From Peptococcaceae bacterium (GTDB lineage: Bacteria > Bacillota > Dehalobacteriia > UBA4068 > UBA4997), in the NCBI GenBank assembly GCA_019421315.1, contig JAHZFN010000042.1, forward strand, positions 1 through 6,963: a stretch of DNA of 6,963 nucleotides, in the 5' to 3' direction. The position numbers were made by a program, and so were the translations under genes. Positions 5,787 through 6,963 of this stretch are shown piece by piece. Below the pieces are notes generated by a model. It had not been told where the DNA came from. It was given only the letters and a program-made list of their open reading frames with translations, and did no database searches. Numbering within the stretch: the stretch's first letter is position 1; each line of letters begins with the position of its first letter.

Positions 5787-6963
5787 ATGGCAATAAGCAA
5801 AAGTAATAAGTATGATGTTGTAATTGTGGGAGCAGGTCCTGCGGGAATTTTCACCGCAATGGAAATGCTGAAAAAAGGCAGCAAAAAGAGTATTTTGCTG
5901 TTGGAAAAAGGCTGTGCCATTGAAAAACGCAGCTGCCCCAAAAGCAAAACCAAGGAATGTGTTCATTGCAAGCCCTGCCACATTACAACGGGTTTTTCGG
6001 GAGCGGGAGCTTTCTCTGACGGCAAGCTTTCTTTGAGTTATGAGGTGGGCGGCGATTTGCCGACTTTGATCGGAGAAAACAAGGCGCAGGAAACCATCGA
6101 ATACACAGACGGTATTTATCTGCAGTTTGGGGCGGACGAACACGTTGAGGGCGTCGGCAACAAAGAAGATGTCAAAGAAATCCGCAAGCGCGCCATTCAG
6201 GCGGGTTTGAAGCTGGTGGACTGTCCCATCAGACATCTGGGAACGGAAAAGGCGCAGGAAATTTATTATGCCATCGAGCAGTATTTGCTGGATAATGGTG
6301 TGGAAATTTGCTTTGGGGTTGAATGTGAGAATTTGATTTTGCATGACGAGGTCTGTCAAGGCGTTGTCGTTCGTCAAAAGGACACGGCGTGCGAAATTGA
6401 AGCGGCAAATGTTGTTGTGGCAACAGGACGCCGAGGCGCCGACTGGCTGGAAAAAATCTGTGCCGAACACGGCATTGCTCACCAGCCGGGAACTGTTGAT
6501 ATCGGCGTCAGGGTTGAGGTTCGCAACGAAATTATGGAAAAAGTCAACAATGTGCTTTACGAATCGAAGCTCATCGGTTATCCCAGACCTTTTAAAAACA
6601 AAGTGCGTACTTTCTGCCAAAACCCAGGTGGTTTTGTCAGCCAGGAAAACTATGACAACGACCTTGCCGTGGTCAACGGTCATTCCTACAAGGAGCTGAA
6701 ATCCGACAATACCAATTTGGCAATTCTCTGTTCCCATGACTTCAAAGTGCCTTTCAATCAGCCGATTGAGTACGCCCGCAAGGTGGGTGAGTTGACCAAT
6801 ATGTTGGGCGCAGGCAAAATTTTAGTGCAGAGGTTCGGCGATATTTTGGACGGCAAAAGAACTTGGGAAAAGGAGCTTTCACGTTCAAATATCAAACCAA
6901 CCTTGAAGGATGCCGTAGCAGGCGATATTACGTCGGCAATGCCGTACAGAGCCATGGTTAATA
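5787..6963 (+). CDS. FAD-dependent dehydrogenase, COG2509 type (3' end outside window)
   Basis: Predicted flavoprotein of an uncharacterised NAD(P)/FAD-dependent oxidoreductase family; the substrate is unknown. The frame is open to the window edge, with 392 codons visible; relatives I recall are about 460-490 residues. The N-terminal Rossmann fold has YDVVIVGAGPAG (9-20; G15, G17, G20) and E40, which binds the FAD ribose. A cysteine group follows: C50, then C58-x2-C61-x2-C64, leading into GFSGAGAFSDGKL (69-81), the family hallmark. Further family motifs are ATGRRGADWL (from 212), VDIGVRVEV, RTFCQNPGGFV (274-284), VNGHS and PTLKDAVAGDI. The start ATG 5787 is fixed by an in-frame TGA at 5778 and a GGGAGG (5770-5775) 11 bases upstream, a slightly long spacing. 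It follows the WYL regulator on the same strand. Family assignment is from remembered motifs and fairly secure; an iron-sulphur or metal role for the cysteines is only inference. Confidence 0.88.
   Translation, partial: MAISKSNKYDVVIVGAGPAGIFTAMEMLKKGSKKSILLLEKGCAIEKRSCPKSKTKECVHCKPCHITTGFSGAGAFSDGKLSLSYEVGGDLPTLIGENKAQETIEYTDGIYLQFGADEHVEGVGNKEDVKEIRKRAIQAGLKLVDCPIRHLGTEKAQEIYYAIEQYLLDNGVEICFGVECENLILHDEVCQGVVVRQKDTACEIEAANVVVATGRRGADWLEKICAEHGIAHQPGTVDIGVRVEVRNEIMEKVNNVLYESKLIGYPRPFKNKVRTFCQNPGGFVSQENYDNDLAVVNGHSYKELKSDNTNLAILCSHDFKVPFNQPIEYARKVGELTNMLGAGKILVQRFGDILDGKRTWEKELSRSNIKPTLKDAVAGDITSAMPYRAMVN

Noticed and set aside
5777..5806. Tiny open frame ATG 5777 to TAA 5806 overlapping the dehydrogenase start
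   Set aside because: Its ATG is only one base after GGAGG, too close for initiation, and it encodes nine residues; most likely chance.
5676..6737. 353-residue open frame on the - strand opposite the FAD dehydrogenase
   Set aside because: It is in codon register with the clearly recognisable dehydrogenase on the + strand, which carries the Rossmann motif and family hallmarks; the antisense translation has no recognisable motif.

Overview
The window looks like an ordinary chromosomal segment of a Bacillota (Firmicutes) bacterium, probably of the Clostridia/Negativicutes type. Support for this: the order grpE-dnaK-dnaJ; a DnaK ATPase domain without the roughly 24-residue insert that E. coli-type DnaK carries after the SIKR motif; strong GGAGG-type ribosome binding sites; and moderate G+C with AT-rich gaps. 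I cannot name the genus.

Layout. Bases 1-3433 hold the end of a heat-shock chaperone operon on the + strand: the 3' part of grpE (5' end outside the window), complete dnaK and complete dnaJ. A strong hairpin at 3500-3536, with an A tract on one side and a T tract on the other, ends the operon. It also lies just after the oppositely oriented terC-family gene (3561-4409, - strand), so it probably terminates both. The terC gene and a WYL-domain transcriptional regulator (4712-5713, + strand) diverge from a gap of about 300 bp that holds their likely promoters. The regulator is followed on the same strand by an FAD-dependent dehydrogenase of the uncharacterised COG2509 type (5787 to the window edge, open at its 3' end).

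How the genes work together. GrpE, DnaK and DnaJ form one ATP-driven folding machine: DnaJ delivers clients and stimulates ATP hydrolysis by DnaK, and GrpE exchanges the nucleotide. The TerC/Alx-like membrane protein is probably a metal (manganese) exporter and has no visible link to the chaperones beyond the shared terminator. The WYL regulator and the dehydrogenase may form a regulator-target pair, but this rests only on adjacency and orientation.

I see no mobile element, CRISPR array, RNA gene or unrecognised multi-gene system. The points most worth a second look are a three-cysteine cluster in the DnaK C-terminal tail, an inverted repeat between grpE and dnaK, an exact 10-bp tandem repeat running into the ribosome binding site of the regulator, and the WYL/COG2509 pair with its cysteine-rich FAD enzyme.
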